Assembly: GCA_016742215.1 (NCBI GenBank)
Contig: JACVCC010000003.1
Location: forward strand, 372,001-436,000
Origin: Brevundimonas sp.
Lineage (GTDB): Bacteria > Pseudomonadota > Alphaproteobacteria > Caulobacterales > Caulobacteraceae
Direction: 5' to 3'
DNA: 64,000 nt
The stretch's first letter is position 1, and every line of letters starts with the position of its first letter. The notes beneath the pieces are model-generated. The model saw nothing but the letters and a program-made list of their open reading frames with translations. It was not told the origin of the DNA and ran no database searches. Positions 17,873 to 25,072 of the stretch are shown here, piece by piece. A program made the translations under genes and the position numbers.

Positions 17873-18928
17873 ATGAGCTTCTTCAACCGCCTTTCGCTGG
17901 ATCTGCCGATCATCCAGGCGCCGATGGCGGGCGTCTCGACCCCGGCGATGGCGGTGGCCGTCTCGAATGCCGGGGCGCTGGGCTCGATTGCGGTGGGTGC
18001 GACGGATGCGGCCGGGGCTGACGCCCTGATCCGCGAGCTCGAAAGCCTGACCGACCGTCCATTTAACGTGAACCTGTTCGTCCACGCGACTCCGCAAGCC
18101 GATGCGCGTGTCGAGGCAGACTGGCTGGACGCTCTCGCGCCGACCTTCCGGACTTTCGGGGCCAACCCGCCCGACGGTCTGCAGACCATCTACCGCAGCT
18201 TCAACGACGACGACGCCATGCTGCGCGTGCTGGTCGAGCGCGCGCCCCGCGTCGTCAGCTTCCACTTCGGCCTGCCGGACCCCGCGCGGGTCAGGGCGCT
18301 CAAGGGCGCCGGCTGCCTGCTGATCGCCTCCGCCACATCACCGGAGGAAGCGCGCCTCTGTGTCGAGGCCGGCATGGATGCAGTGGTGGCCCAAGGGTAC
18401 GAGGCCGGCGGGCATCGGGGCGTCTTCGATCCGGATGGCGACGATGCGCAACTGGGAACGCTGGCGCTCACCCGCCTGCTGGTCCGCAGCATCGATGTCC
18501 CGGTTGTCGCGGCCGGCGGAATCATGGACGGGCAGGGCGTCCGCGCCGCGCTCGATCTGGGCGCCGTCGCTGCGCAGCTGGGCACAGCCTTCATCGCCTG
18601 TCCGGAGAGCGCCGCCGACGCGGCGTATCGCGCCGCCCTGGACAGCGGCGCCGCCCATCACACGACGATCACCCGCGCCATCTCCGGCCGCCCGGCCCGC
18701 TGCCTTCGCAACCGCTTCACCGAGCTGGCCGAGAGCCTCGACACGCCGATCCCCGCCTATCCGATCGCCTATGACGCGGGAAAGGCGCTGAATGCTGCAG
18801 CGAAAGCAGCCGGCGAGACCGGGTTCGGGGCCCAGTGGGCCGGCCAGGGCGCGCCGCTGGCCCGGCCGATGCCGGCCGCCGAATTGGTGGCGACGCTCGT
18901 GCGCGGGATGGGCCTGCCGAACAGCTGA
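17873..18928 (+). CDS. Nitronate monooxygenase (2-nitropropane dioxygenase family)
   Basis: A 351-residue FMN-dependent TIM-barrel enzyme that oxidises nitronates. The N-terminal PIIQAPMAGVSTP, the AQGYEAGGHRG motif with its conserved His near residue 183, and PVVAAGGIMDG near 205-215 match class I nitronate monooxygenases. FabK-like enoyl reductases share the fold but lack this motif set. The gene appears to be alone. Confidence 0.9.
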   Translation: MSFFNRLSLDLPIIQAPMAGVSTPAMAVAVSNAGALGSIAVGATDAAGADALIRELESLTDRPFNVNLFVHATPQADARVEADWLDALAPTFRTFGANPPDGLQTIYRSFNDDDAMLRVLVERAPRVVSFHFGLPDPARVRALKGAGCLLIASATSPEEARLCVEAGMDAVVAQGYEAGGHRGVFDPDGDDAQLGTLALTRLLVRSIDVPVVAAGGIMDGQGVRAALDLGAVAAQLGTAFIACPESAADAAYRAALDSGAAHHTTITRAISGRPARCLRNRFTELAESLDTPIPAYPIAYDAGKALNAAAKAAGETGFGAQWAGQGAPLARPMPAAELVATLVRGMGLPNS

Positions 18929-19018
18929 GGCAGGCCACGCAACAGCACATCCGGCGGTTGTCTGCGGCCGGATCTTTCGGTAGCGAGGGCGCGACAGGGT
19001 TCAGGAGGATCGCCCCGC

Positions 19019-19339
19019 ATGTTCGCCATCATGATCGCCACGCTGGCGCTGCAAGCGGAGCCTCGCGTCCTGACGCACGTTGATTTCGCACGGCCGCCCA
19101 TGCCCGAGGTTCCGGGCGCGGCTCTGTCACGCGGGATCCCGTCCGGCTACGCCACGGTGGAGTGTTCGGTCGAGGCCGGGGCGATCACCGCCTGCACCAT
19201 CGTCGACGAGGATCCGGCGGGCATCCGGTTCGGCGTGATGCTGCTGTCCGAAATGCGCCGGGCCAGATTGAAGCCGGAGATCGCAGCGGAGGTCACGCGG
19301 TTCCGCCTGACGGCCCGGTTCGTCAATCGTTCGCTCTGA
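19019..19339 (+). CDS. Small secreted protein with a TonB-C-like fold
   Basis: A 106-residue protein with a short hydrophobic start (MFAIMIATLALQAEP) that may be a signal peptide. The stretch GYATVECSVEAGAITACTIVDEDP, split by two Cys, looks like the C-terminal domain of energy-transducing TonB proteins, but the membrane anchor and Pro-rich spacer are missing. An AGGAGGA site lies about 11 bases upstream. The role is unknown. Confidence 0.6.
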   Translation: MFAIMIATLALQAEPRVLTHVDFARPPMPEVPGAALSRGIPSGYATVECSVEAGAITACTIVDEDPAGIRFGVMLLSEMRRARLKPEIAAEVTRFRLTARFVNRSL

Positions 19340-19344
19340 GGAAG

Positions 19345-19421
19345 TGGTGGCTGGGGGCGGGCTCGAACCGCCGACCTGTGGGTTATGAATCCACCGCTCT
19401 AACCAGCTGAGCTACCCAGCC
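19345..19421 (-). tRNA. tRNA-Met (anticodon CAT)
   Basis: A 77-base cloverleaf: acceptor GGCTGGG pairs with CCCAGCC, the anticodon loop is TTCATAA, the T arm GGCGG-TTCGAGC-CCGCC pairs perfectly, and the 3' ACCA is encoded. The acceptor pairs G-C at its end, as in elongator tRNAs; initiator tRNA usually has a 1-72 mismatch. An elongator methionine tRNA is most likely. Confidence 0.93.
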
Positions 19422-19478
19422 CCGGTGCGTGTCCGCGAGGGGTCCGGCGGGAACTGGTCTGACCGCCGAAGAGGCGTG

Positions 19479-19507
19479 CCTATAGAGGCGTCGGGGACGG
19501 GGATCAA
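19479..19507 (-). promoter_or_regulatory. Candidate promoter of tRNA-Met
   Basis: On the minus strand TTGATC (-35) and TATAGG (-10) are 17 bases apart and would start transcription about 50 bases before the tRNA. This is a match by eye to the housekeeping consensus. Confidence 0.5.
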
Positions 19508-19614
19508 GCGGCTAATCGACGGGTCGATCCGCCGCATCCCGGTGACGGACGATCCGGGGAACGGTAACGATGCCGGCGCCGTTTCGCGCCCGACCGTTCC
19601 GAAGGAGTCCGACC

Positions 19615-20835
19615 ATGCGCCTGCTTGCCCTCGCCGCCACCGTTTCCACGCTGACGCTTGCCGCCGCCTGTGGCGCGAACGGTCAGGATGCCCCCGCCGC
19701 GGGCGACCCGCTGGAGACCCGCCCCGCCAACGCTCCGAGCCAGACGCCGGCCTTCGAGGGCCAGACCCGGGCGCCGGGCGTGCGGACACAGGTCGCGCTG
19801 GCGCATTCCGTCGTGGCCTCGGGACTGGAGCATCCGTGGGGCCTCGCCCTGCTGCCCGACAATCGCTGGCTGGTGACCGAGCGTCCGGGCCGCCTGCGCA
19901 TCGTCACCGCCGAGGGTCAGGTCGGGGAGCCGATCGCCGGCCTGCCGGCCGTCGCCGCGCGCGGGCAGGGCGGTCTGCTGGACGTCGTCGTCGGACCGAC
20001 CTTCGCCCAGGATCGCCTGATCTACTGGAGCTATGCCCAGCCGCGCGAGGGCGGAAACGGCACCGCCGTGGCGCGCGGCCGCCTGTCGGACGACGGGACG
20101 CGGGTCGAGAACGTCGAGGTCATCTTCGCCGCGCAGCCGACCTATGACGGTGACAAGCATTTCGGCTCGGCGCTGACCTTCGATCGTCAGGGGCATCTGT
20201 TCATCACCCTGGGCGACCGTTCGGACGCGCCGATGCGCCCGCAGGCCCAGGATCTGGCCTCGCACATGGGCAAGACCATCCGCATCAACGCCGACGGCTC
20301 GGTTCCGCGGGACAACCCGTTCGTCGGCCGCGCCGGCGCCCTGCCGGAAATCTGGTCGCTCGGCCACCGCAACATGCAGGGCATCGCCGTCGCTCCCAAC
20401 GGCGACATCTGGACCAATGAGCACGGCACCCGCGGCGGCGACGAGATCAATCTCGATCGCGCCGGCCTGAACTACGGCTGGCCGAACGCGGCCTATGGCA
20501 TCGAATACCGCGGCGCGCCGATCAACTCGGGCGCGACGACGGCCGAGGGCACCGAACAGCCGAACTACTACTGGGATCCGGTGATCGCGCCGGGCGGCAT
20601 GACCTTCTACGACGGCGCCATGTTCCCGGGCTGGCGCGGCAACCTGCTGATCGCCGGCCTGAAGGAAAAGCGCATCTCCCGGCTGGTGCTCGAGAACAAC
20701 CGCGTGGTCGGCGAGGAGTATCTGCTGACCGATCTGGGCGAGCGGGTGCGCGACGTGGCCGTGGCGGCCGACGGCTCGGTCTGGGCCATCACCGACGAGG
20801 AGAACGGCAAGCTGGTCCGCCTGGCGGCGCGGTAG
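19615..20835 (+). CDS. PQQ-dependent sugar dehydrogenase family lipoprotein
   Basis: A 406-residue beta-propeller of the soluble aldose sugar dehydrogenase (YliI-like) type. The N-terminus has a lipobox (TLAAAC), so it is probably a lipoprotein. Motifs HPWGLALLPDNRWLVTERPG near residue 70, GHRNMQGIAV near 255 and NEHGTRGGDEINL are typical of the family. It oxidises sugars in the periplasm using PQQ. The ATG at 19615 follows GAAGGAG by 7 bases. Confidence 0.9.
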   Translation: MRLLALAATVSTLTLAAACGANGQDAPAAGDPLETRPANAPSQTPAFEGQTRAPGVRTQVALAHSVVASGLEHPWGLALLPDNRWLVTERPGRLRIVTAEGQVGEPIAGLPAVAARGQGGLLDVVVGPTFAQDRLIYWSYAQPREGGNGTAVARGRLSDDGTRVENVEVIFAAQPTYDGDKHFGSALTFDRQGHLFITLGDRSDAPMRPQAQDLASHMGKTIRINADGSVPRDNPFVGRAGALPEIWSLGHRNMQGIAVAPNGDIWTNEHGTRGGDEINLDRAGLNYGWPNAAYGIEYRGAPINSGATTAEGTEQPNYYWDPVIAPGGMTFYDGAMFPGWRGNLLIAGLKEKRISRLVLENNRVVGEEYLLTDLGERVRDVAVAADGSVWAITDEENGKLVRLAAR

Positions 20836-20848
20836 GGGAACGGATTGA

Positions 20849-20971
20849 CCCCTCCGTCTCGCCGGCTGCACCGTCGAGCCACCTCCCCCCTTCGCTGGAG
20901 AGGTGAGCGGGTGTTCTCACCTCTCCGCGTAGCGGGGAGGGGGACCGCCGGCGAAGCCGGGGGTGGAGGGG
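20849..20971. repeat. Dispersed palindromic (REP-like) element
   Basis: A 123-base element between the sugar dehydrogenase and dapD genes. A perfect 11-base central stem pairs 20897-20907 with 20916-20926, and flanking CCCCTCC/GGAGGGG arms (20849-20855, 20965-20971) pair further out. It contains the GCCGGCGAAGCCGG and TCCGCGTAGCGGGGA motifs seen in repeated intergenic palindromes of Caulobacterales. It may also end transcription of the two convergent genes. Confidence 0.75.
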
Positions 20972-21832
20972 TTAGTCCCGCAGCAGCTCGTTGACGCCCG
21001 TCTTCGCCCGCGTCTGGGCGTCGACGCGTTTGACGATGACGGCGCAATACAACGACGGGCCGCCGTTCGGGTCGGGCAGGCTGCCCGGCACCACGACCGA
21101 ATAGGCCGGCACCTCGCCGCGGAAGACCTCGCCCGTCGTCCGGTCGACGATCTTCGTCGAGGCTGACAGATAGACGCCCATGGCCAGCACGGCGCCTTCG
21201 CGCACGATCACGCCCTCGGCGACCTCGGCGCGGGCGCCGATGAAGCAGCCGTCCTCGATGATGGTCGGATTGGCCTGCAGGGGTTCCAGCACCCCGCCGA
21301 TGCCTGCGCCGCCCGACAGGTGCACATTCTTGCCGATCTGGGCGCAGGAGCCGACGGTGGCCCAGGCGTCGACCATCGAACCTTCATCGACATAGGCGCC
21401 GATGTTCACGAACGAGGGCATCAGGATGACGTTCTTCGCGATGTAGGCGCCCTGACGCGCCACGGCGCCTGGCACGGCCCGGAAGCCGGCCTGTTCGAAG
21501 GAGGCGTCGGTCCAGTGCGCCCACTTCACCGGCACCTTGTCCCAGTAGGGCCCCGGCGTCGGATCGCTCAGGCCCATGGTGGCGCCGACCGGGGCGCCCA
21601 TACGGCTGTTGGGGTTGAGGCGGAAGGACAGCAGCACGGCCTTCTTCAGCCACTGGTGCGTGGTCCAGACGCCATCCTCGCCACGCGAGGCGACCCGGGC
21701 CTGACCCGAGTCCAGCAGGGACAGGGCGGCCTCGACGGACTTGCGGATCTCGCCGTGAGTCGAGGTCGAGACATTGGCCCGGTCGTCCCAGGCGGCCTCG
21801 ATGACGGATTCCAGTTGGGCCAGGTCGGTCAT
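20972..21832 (-). CDS. dapD: 2,3,4,5-tetrahydropyridine-2,6-dicarboxylate N-succinyltransferase
   Basis: A 286-residue enzyme of the succinylase branch of lysine synthesis. The N-terminal helical domain is followed by hexapeptide repeats (left-handed beta helix) from about residue 110, with [18 protein letters not shown] and [13 protein letters not shown] matching DapD. It overlaps the upstream nucleotidase gene by 4 bases and is last in argB-nucleotidase-dapD. Confidence 0.96.
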   Translation of the reverse strand: MTDLAQLESVIEAAWDDRANVSTSTHGEIRKSVEAALSLLDSGQARVASRGEDGVWTTHQWLKKAVLLSFRLNPNSRMGAPVGATMGLSDPTPGPYWDKVPVKWAHWTDASFEQAGFRAVPGAVARQGAYIAKNVILMPSFVNIGAYVDEGSMVDAWATVGSCAQIGKNVHLSGGAGIGGVLEPLQANPTIIEDGCFIGARAEVAEGVIVREGAVLAMGVYLSASTKIVDRTTGEVFRGEVPAYSVVVPGSLPDPNGGPSLYCAVIVKRVDAQTRAKTGVNELLRD

Positions 21833-22491
21833 GCGGCGGCGTCCTTGAAGGAAAGGTCGGTCAGGAAGTCGGTGAGGTCGGGCGCGATCCAGTCGATGTG
21901 ATCGCCCAGCGGCTTTCCGTGGCCGTCGCCGATCAGCACCGTTCGCATCCCCAGCGCCTTGGCGGGCTCTAGGTTGCGGGGCGTGTCCTCGAAGAAGGCG
22001 GCCGACCGCGGCTCGAAGCCGAAGCGCTCGATCACCCGGCGGAAGGTGGATGGCGCGGGCTTGGGCGTCAGGTCGGCGTCCTCGATGGCGAAGACCCCGT
22101 CGAAGCAGTCGGCGACACCCAGCCGGTCCAGCACCCGGCCCGCATACTCGCGCGCGCCATTCGTGAAAACGAAACAGCGGCCCGGCAGGCGGCGCAGCTG
22201 TTCGGCCAGCAGGGGGTTGGGCTCGAGGCTATCCATCGGCACGTCGTGGACGTCGTGCAGGAAGTGGTCGGCGTCGATCGTATAGTTGGCCATCAGCCCG
22301 GCCAGGGTGGTGCCGTGCTCGTCGAGGAACTGGCGCTGCAGGATGCGGGCCTCGTCCGGCGCCATGCCGACGGCCTCGACGACGTAGGCGTTGATCCGGG
22401 CCTGGACCAGCTGCATCAGCCCCTGCTCGCGCGGGTACAGGGTGTCGTCCATATCGAACACCCAGGCGCGGACGTGGGACAGATCGATCAA
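21829..22491 (-). CDS. Pyrimidine 5'-nucleotidase (HAD family)
   Basis: A 220-residue HAD hydrolase with motif [11 protein letters not shown] near residue 11, motif II FTNGA near 109 and motif [11 protein letters not shown] near 169. It belongs to the SDT1-like pyrimidine 5'-nucleotidase subfamily, which dephosphorylates nucleoside monophosphates. The ATG overlaps the argB stop by 4 bases and the stop overlaps the dapD start, so the three genes form one operon. The substrate is inferred from family. Confidence 0.87.
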   Translation of the reverse strand: MIDLSHVRAWVFDMDDTLYPREQGLMQLVQARINAYVVEAVGMAPDEARILQRQFLDEHGTTLAGLMANYTIDADHFLHDVHDVPMDSLEPNPLLAEQLRRLPGRCFVFTNGAREYAGRVLDRLGVADCFDGVFAIEDADLTPKPAPSTFRRVIERFGFEPRSAAFFEDTPRNLEPAKALGMRTVLIGDGHGKPLGDHIDWIAPDLTDFLTDLSFKDAAA

Positions 22492-23462
22492 GACGCCTTC
22501 ACCAGGGTGCCGGCGCCGTGCTCGGTGAACAGCTCCACCAGCATGGCGTTGGGACGACGGCCGTCGAGGATGACCACGGCCTCGACCCCGGCGCGGATCG
22601 CGGCCATGGCGGTTTCCAGCTTGGGGATCATGCCGCCGTTGGCGACGCCGGTGTCGATCAGCTCCTGGGCCTGCTCCAGCGTCATCTGGCGGATGATCTC
22701 GCCGTCAGCGCCCTTCACGCCGGGAACGTCGGTCAGCAGCAGCATCCGCTTGGCGCGCAGCTCGCCTGCCATGGCGCCGGCGACCGTGTCGGCATTGACA
22801 TTGAACGTCTGGCCGTCGGCGGCCACGCCGATCGGGGCGATGACCGGGACCCAGTCATCCGTTTCCGACGCGATCAGGCCGCGGATCAGCTTGGCGTCCA
22901 CCTTCGTGGGTTCGCCGACAAAGCCCAGATCGACCTCGTGCTCGATCATGCTGTCGGGGTCGCGCTTGGTGCGACGGGTCTTTTCGACCGTCAGCAGGCC
23001 GGCGTCCTTGCCCGACAGGCCGACGCCGCGCACATCGGCCTCCTTGCCGGCCATGGTGATCCAGTGGGCGATTTCCTTGTTCACGGCGCCGGACAGGACC
23101 ATCTCGGCCACCGCCATGGTGTCGCCGTCGGTGACCCGCAGGCCGTCGACGAAGCTCGACTTCACCCCGGCCTTGTCCAGCATGGCGCTGATCTGGGGGC
23201 CGCCGCCGTGGACGACGACCGGGTTCACGCCCATCAGCTTCAGCAGGACCACGTCGGCCGCAAACTGTTTGGCCACGGCGCTTTCGCCCATGGCGTGGCC
23301 GCCGTACTTGATGACCACGGTCTCGCGGTCATAGACCTGGATGTAGGGCAGGGCCTCGGCGAGGGTCTTCGCCGTGTCCCAGCCGCGCTCTTCAGATTGG
23401 CGTTCGATCTCGTCCATATTGAGCGGGTCCCTAATGCCTGGGTCCCTCCCTGTCACGTTCAT
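22488..23462 (-). CDS. argB: Acetylglutamate kinase
   Basis: A 324-residue amino-acid kinase that phosphorylates N-acetylglutamate in arginine synthesis. VVIKYGGHAMG near residue 51, VHGGGPQI near 86 and NVNADTVAGAMAGEL near 220 are family signatures. The N-terminal helix before the kinase fold is typical of arginine-feedback-sensitive enzymes. The ATG at 23462 is used and ATG at 23417 (MDEIERQ) is an alternative; neither has a strong ribosome site. Confidence 0.95.
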   Translation of the reverse strand: MNVTGRDPGIRDPLNMDEIERQSEERGWDTAKTLAEALPYIQVYDRETVVIKYGGHAMGESAVAKQFAADVVLLKLMGVNPVVVHGGGPQISAMLDKAGVKSSFVDGLRVTDGDTMAVAEMVLSGAVNKEIAHWITMAGKEADVRGVGLSGKDAGLLTVEKTRRTKRDPDSMIEHEVDLGFVGEPTKVDAKLIRGLIASETDDWVPVIAPIGVAADGQTFNVNADTVAGAMAGELRAKRMLLLTDVPGVKGADGEIIRQMTLEQAQELIDTGVANGGMIPKLETAMAAIRAGVEAVVILDGRRPNAMLVELFTEHGAGTLVKAS

Positions 23463-23629
23463 TCAGCCCTGTCGCACCTGTAACAACCTTGCCGCAGTCG
23501 TAACTGCTTAAATTCAACCAACAGGGAACCGCGGCTCGACCTTGGCATTTGGCCCTGTTATGTCAGGGGAAGCGGAGCCGTTTGCGCGCCGCCTAACCTA
23601 TTCCATTGGGCTGCGGAGGCATCCACCCT

Positions 23630-24796
23630 ATGCGCATGAAGTCACTCATTCTGGCGAGCACCGCCGCCGGGGCTGTCGCCCTGTCGGCTGGCATCGCCAA
23701 CGCCGAGCCGAACGGCTGGTATGGCGCGATTGACGCGGGCTACCACAAGATTGGCGAGATCGAGACGATCTCGACGACGACGGGTCCGGCACTGACCACG
23801 CTGGTCGAGGACAACTGGGCGGGCTTCGCCCGTCTGGGCTACCGTTTCAACGAGAACTGGCGCGTTGAACTCGAAGGCGGCCACCGCGCTGCCGGCGAGA
23901 TCGAGTCGATCGCCCTGTCGTCGAACGGCGCTCCGGCGATCTGCAACGTGACGCCTGCGGTTGGCTGTGCGGTTCCGGAAGGCGATATCTCGTCGACCAC
24001 GCTGATGGCCAACGTGATCTACGACTTCGGTAACGCGTCGTGGGAACTGCGTCCGTTCATCGGCCTTGGCGCCGGCGTGAACATGGTCGACACCCAGTAC
24101 GTGGGCGTCCGCAACATCGCGGGCCGTCCGGGCGTGGGCGCCGACGACAGCTCGACCAAGCTGGCCGCGCAAGCGATCGCCGGTCTGGCCTGGGCGGTCA
24201 GCGAGCGTGCTCACTTCGACCTGACCTACCGCTACCTGGTCTCGAACTTCGAGCACAACACCTTCTCGTCGACGGCCGCCTCGGCCATCGGTCCGTACCA
24301 GGGCCGTTACGACGACAGCCACACCCTGTCGCTGGGCCTGCGTTATGCGTTCGGCGCCGCGGAGCCGGCCTATGTGCCGCCGCCGCCGCCCCCGCCGCCG
24401 CCCCCGCCGCCCCCGCCGCCTCCGCCTCCGCCGCCGCCGCCGCGTCCGGTGGTCCCGGCTGACCGCGAGTTCGTGGTGTACTTCGACTGGGATCGCTCGG
24501 ACCTGACGGCCGAAGCCCAGTCGGTGGTCACCCAGGCCGCCAACTACGCCAAGTCGGGTCGTCCGACCCGCGTCCTGATCGTCGGCCACGCCGACACCTC
24601 GGGTTCGGCGGCGTACAACGTGGGTCTGTCGAACCGCCGTGCGCGCACCGTGGCTGACGCCCTGGTCTCGCAAGGCGTCAACGGCGGCGTGATCTCGCTG
24701 GACGGCAAGGGTGAAACCCAGCTGGCCCGCCCGACCGCCGACGGCGTTCGCGAGCCTCTGAACCGTCGCGCCACCGTGGGCATCTCCTTCCGCTAA
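23630..24796 (+). CDS. OmpA family outer membrane protein with poly-proline linker
   Basis: A 388-residue protein: signal peptide (cleavage after IANA near residue 24), an eight-stranded barrel domain opening NGWYGAIDAGYHKIG, a run of 22 prolines from about residue 250, and a C-terminal OmpA peptidoglycan-binding domain with HADTSGS and SNRRARTVADALV. It links outer membrane and cell wall. ATG at 23630 follows GGAGG by 10 bases, and ATG at 23636 is also possible. Strong codon bias suggests high expression. Confidence 0.93.
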   Translation: MRMKSLILASTAAGAVALSAGIANAEPNGWYGAIDAGYHKIGEIETISTTTGPALTTLVEDNWAGFARLGYRFNENWRVELEGGHRAAGEIESIALSSNGAPAICNVTPAVGCAVPEGDISSTTLMANVIYDFGNASWELRPFIGLGAGVNMVDTQYVGVRNIAGRPGVGADDSSTKLAAQAIAGLAWAVSERAHFDLTYRYLVSNFEHNTFSSTAASAIGPYQGRYDDSHTLSLGLRYAFGAAEPAYVPPPPPPPPPPPPPPPPPPPPPPRPVVPADREFVVYFDWDRSDLTAEAQSVVTQAANYAKSGRPTRVLIVGHADTSGSAAYNVGLSNRRARTVADALVSQGVNGGVISLDGKGETQLARPTADGVREPLNRRATVGISFR

Positions 24797-24830
24797 GACC
24801 GGAAGCCGCTCACAAGCGACTGCAAGACGG

Positions 24831-24869
24831 AACCGCCGGCCCACAACGGGCCGGCGGTTTTGTTTTGTC
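24831..24869 (+). terminator. Rho-independent terminator of the OmpA gene
   Basis: A 12-base perfect GC-rich stem (AACCGCCGGCCC with GGGCCGGCGGTT), a 5-base loop and a T-rich tail (TTGTTTTGT), 34 bases after the OmpA stop. Confidence 0.92.
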
Positions 24870-24952
24870 CGGGCCCGGAGCGAAACCGGACCGGTCAATC
24901 TGTCGAAATATTGCAGTGCAACGGAGTGTGTCTCTGGGGACACCCTGCCCGA

Positions 24953-24981
24953 CTGTCATATCACTGTCACACGAATGTCGT
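24953..24981 (+). promoter_or_regulatory. PhoB (Pho) box upstream of the TonB-dependent receptor
   Basis: CTGTCAT (24953-24959), a 4-base linker ATCA, then CTGTCAC (24964-24970): the 7-4-7 direct repeat of the PhoB site with an 11-base period. A third unit in phase, ATGTCGT (24975-24981), is degenerate. It lies about 90-120 bases before the receptor ATG, so phosphate starvation probably induces the receptor. Confidence 0.8.
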
Positions 24982-25072
24982 CCCACTTTCCGACGTCACG
25001 CCTAAGGGGGGCGAGATTTCGGCCGGCAAAAGCAGGTCGACCGGGCGATTCCGCCCATCTCATCGGGGATAG

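Noticed and set aside
24377..24450. A tandem repeat array or CRISPR-like unit in the OmpA gene
   Set aside because: The repeat is an in-frame poly-proline codon run with no spacers.
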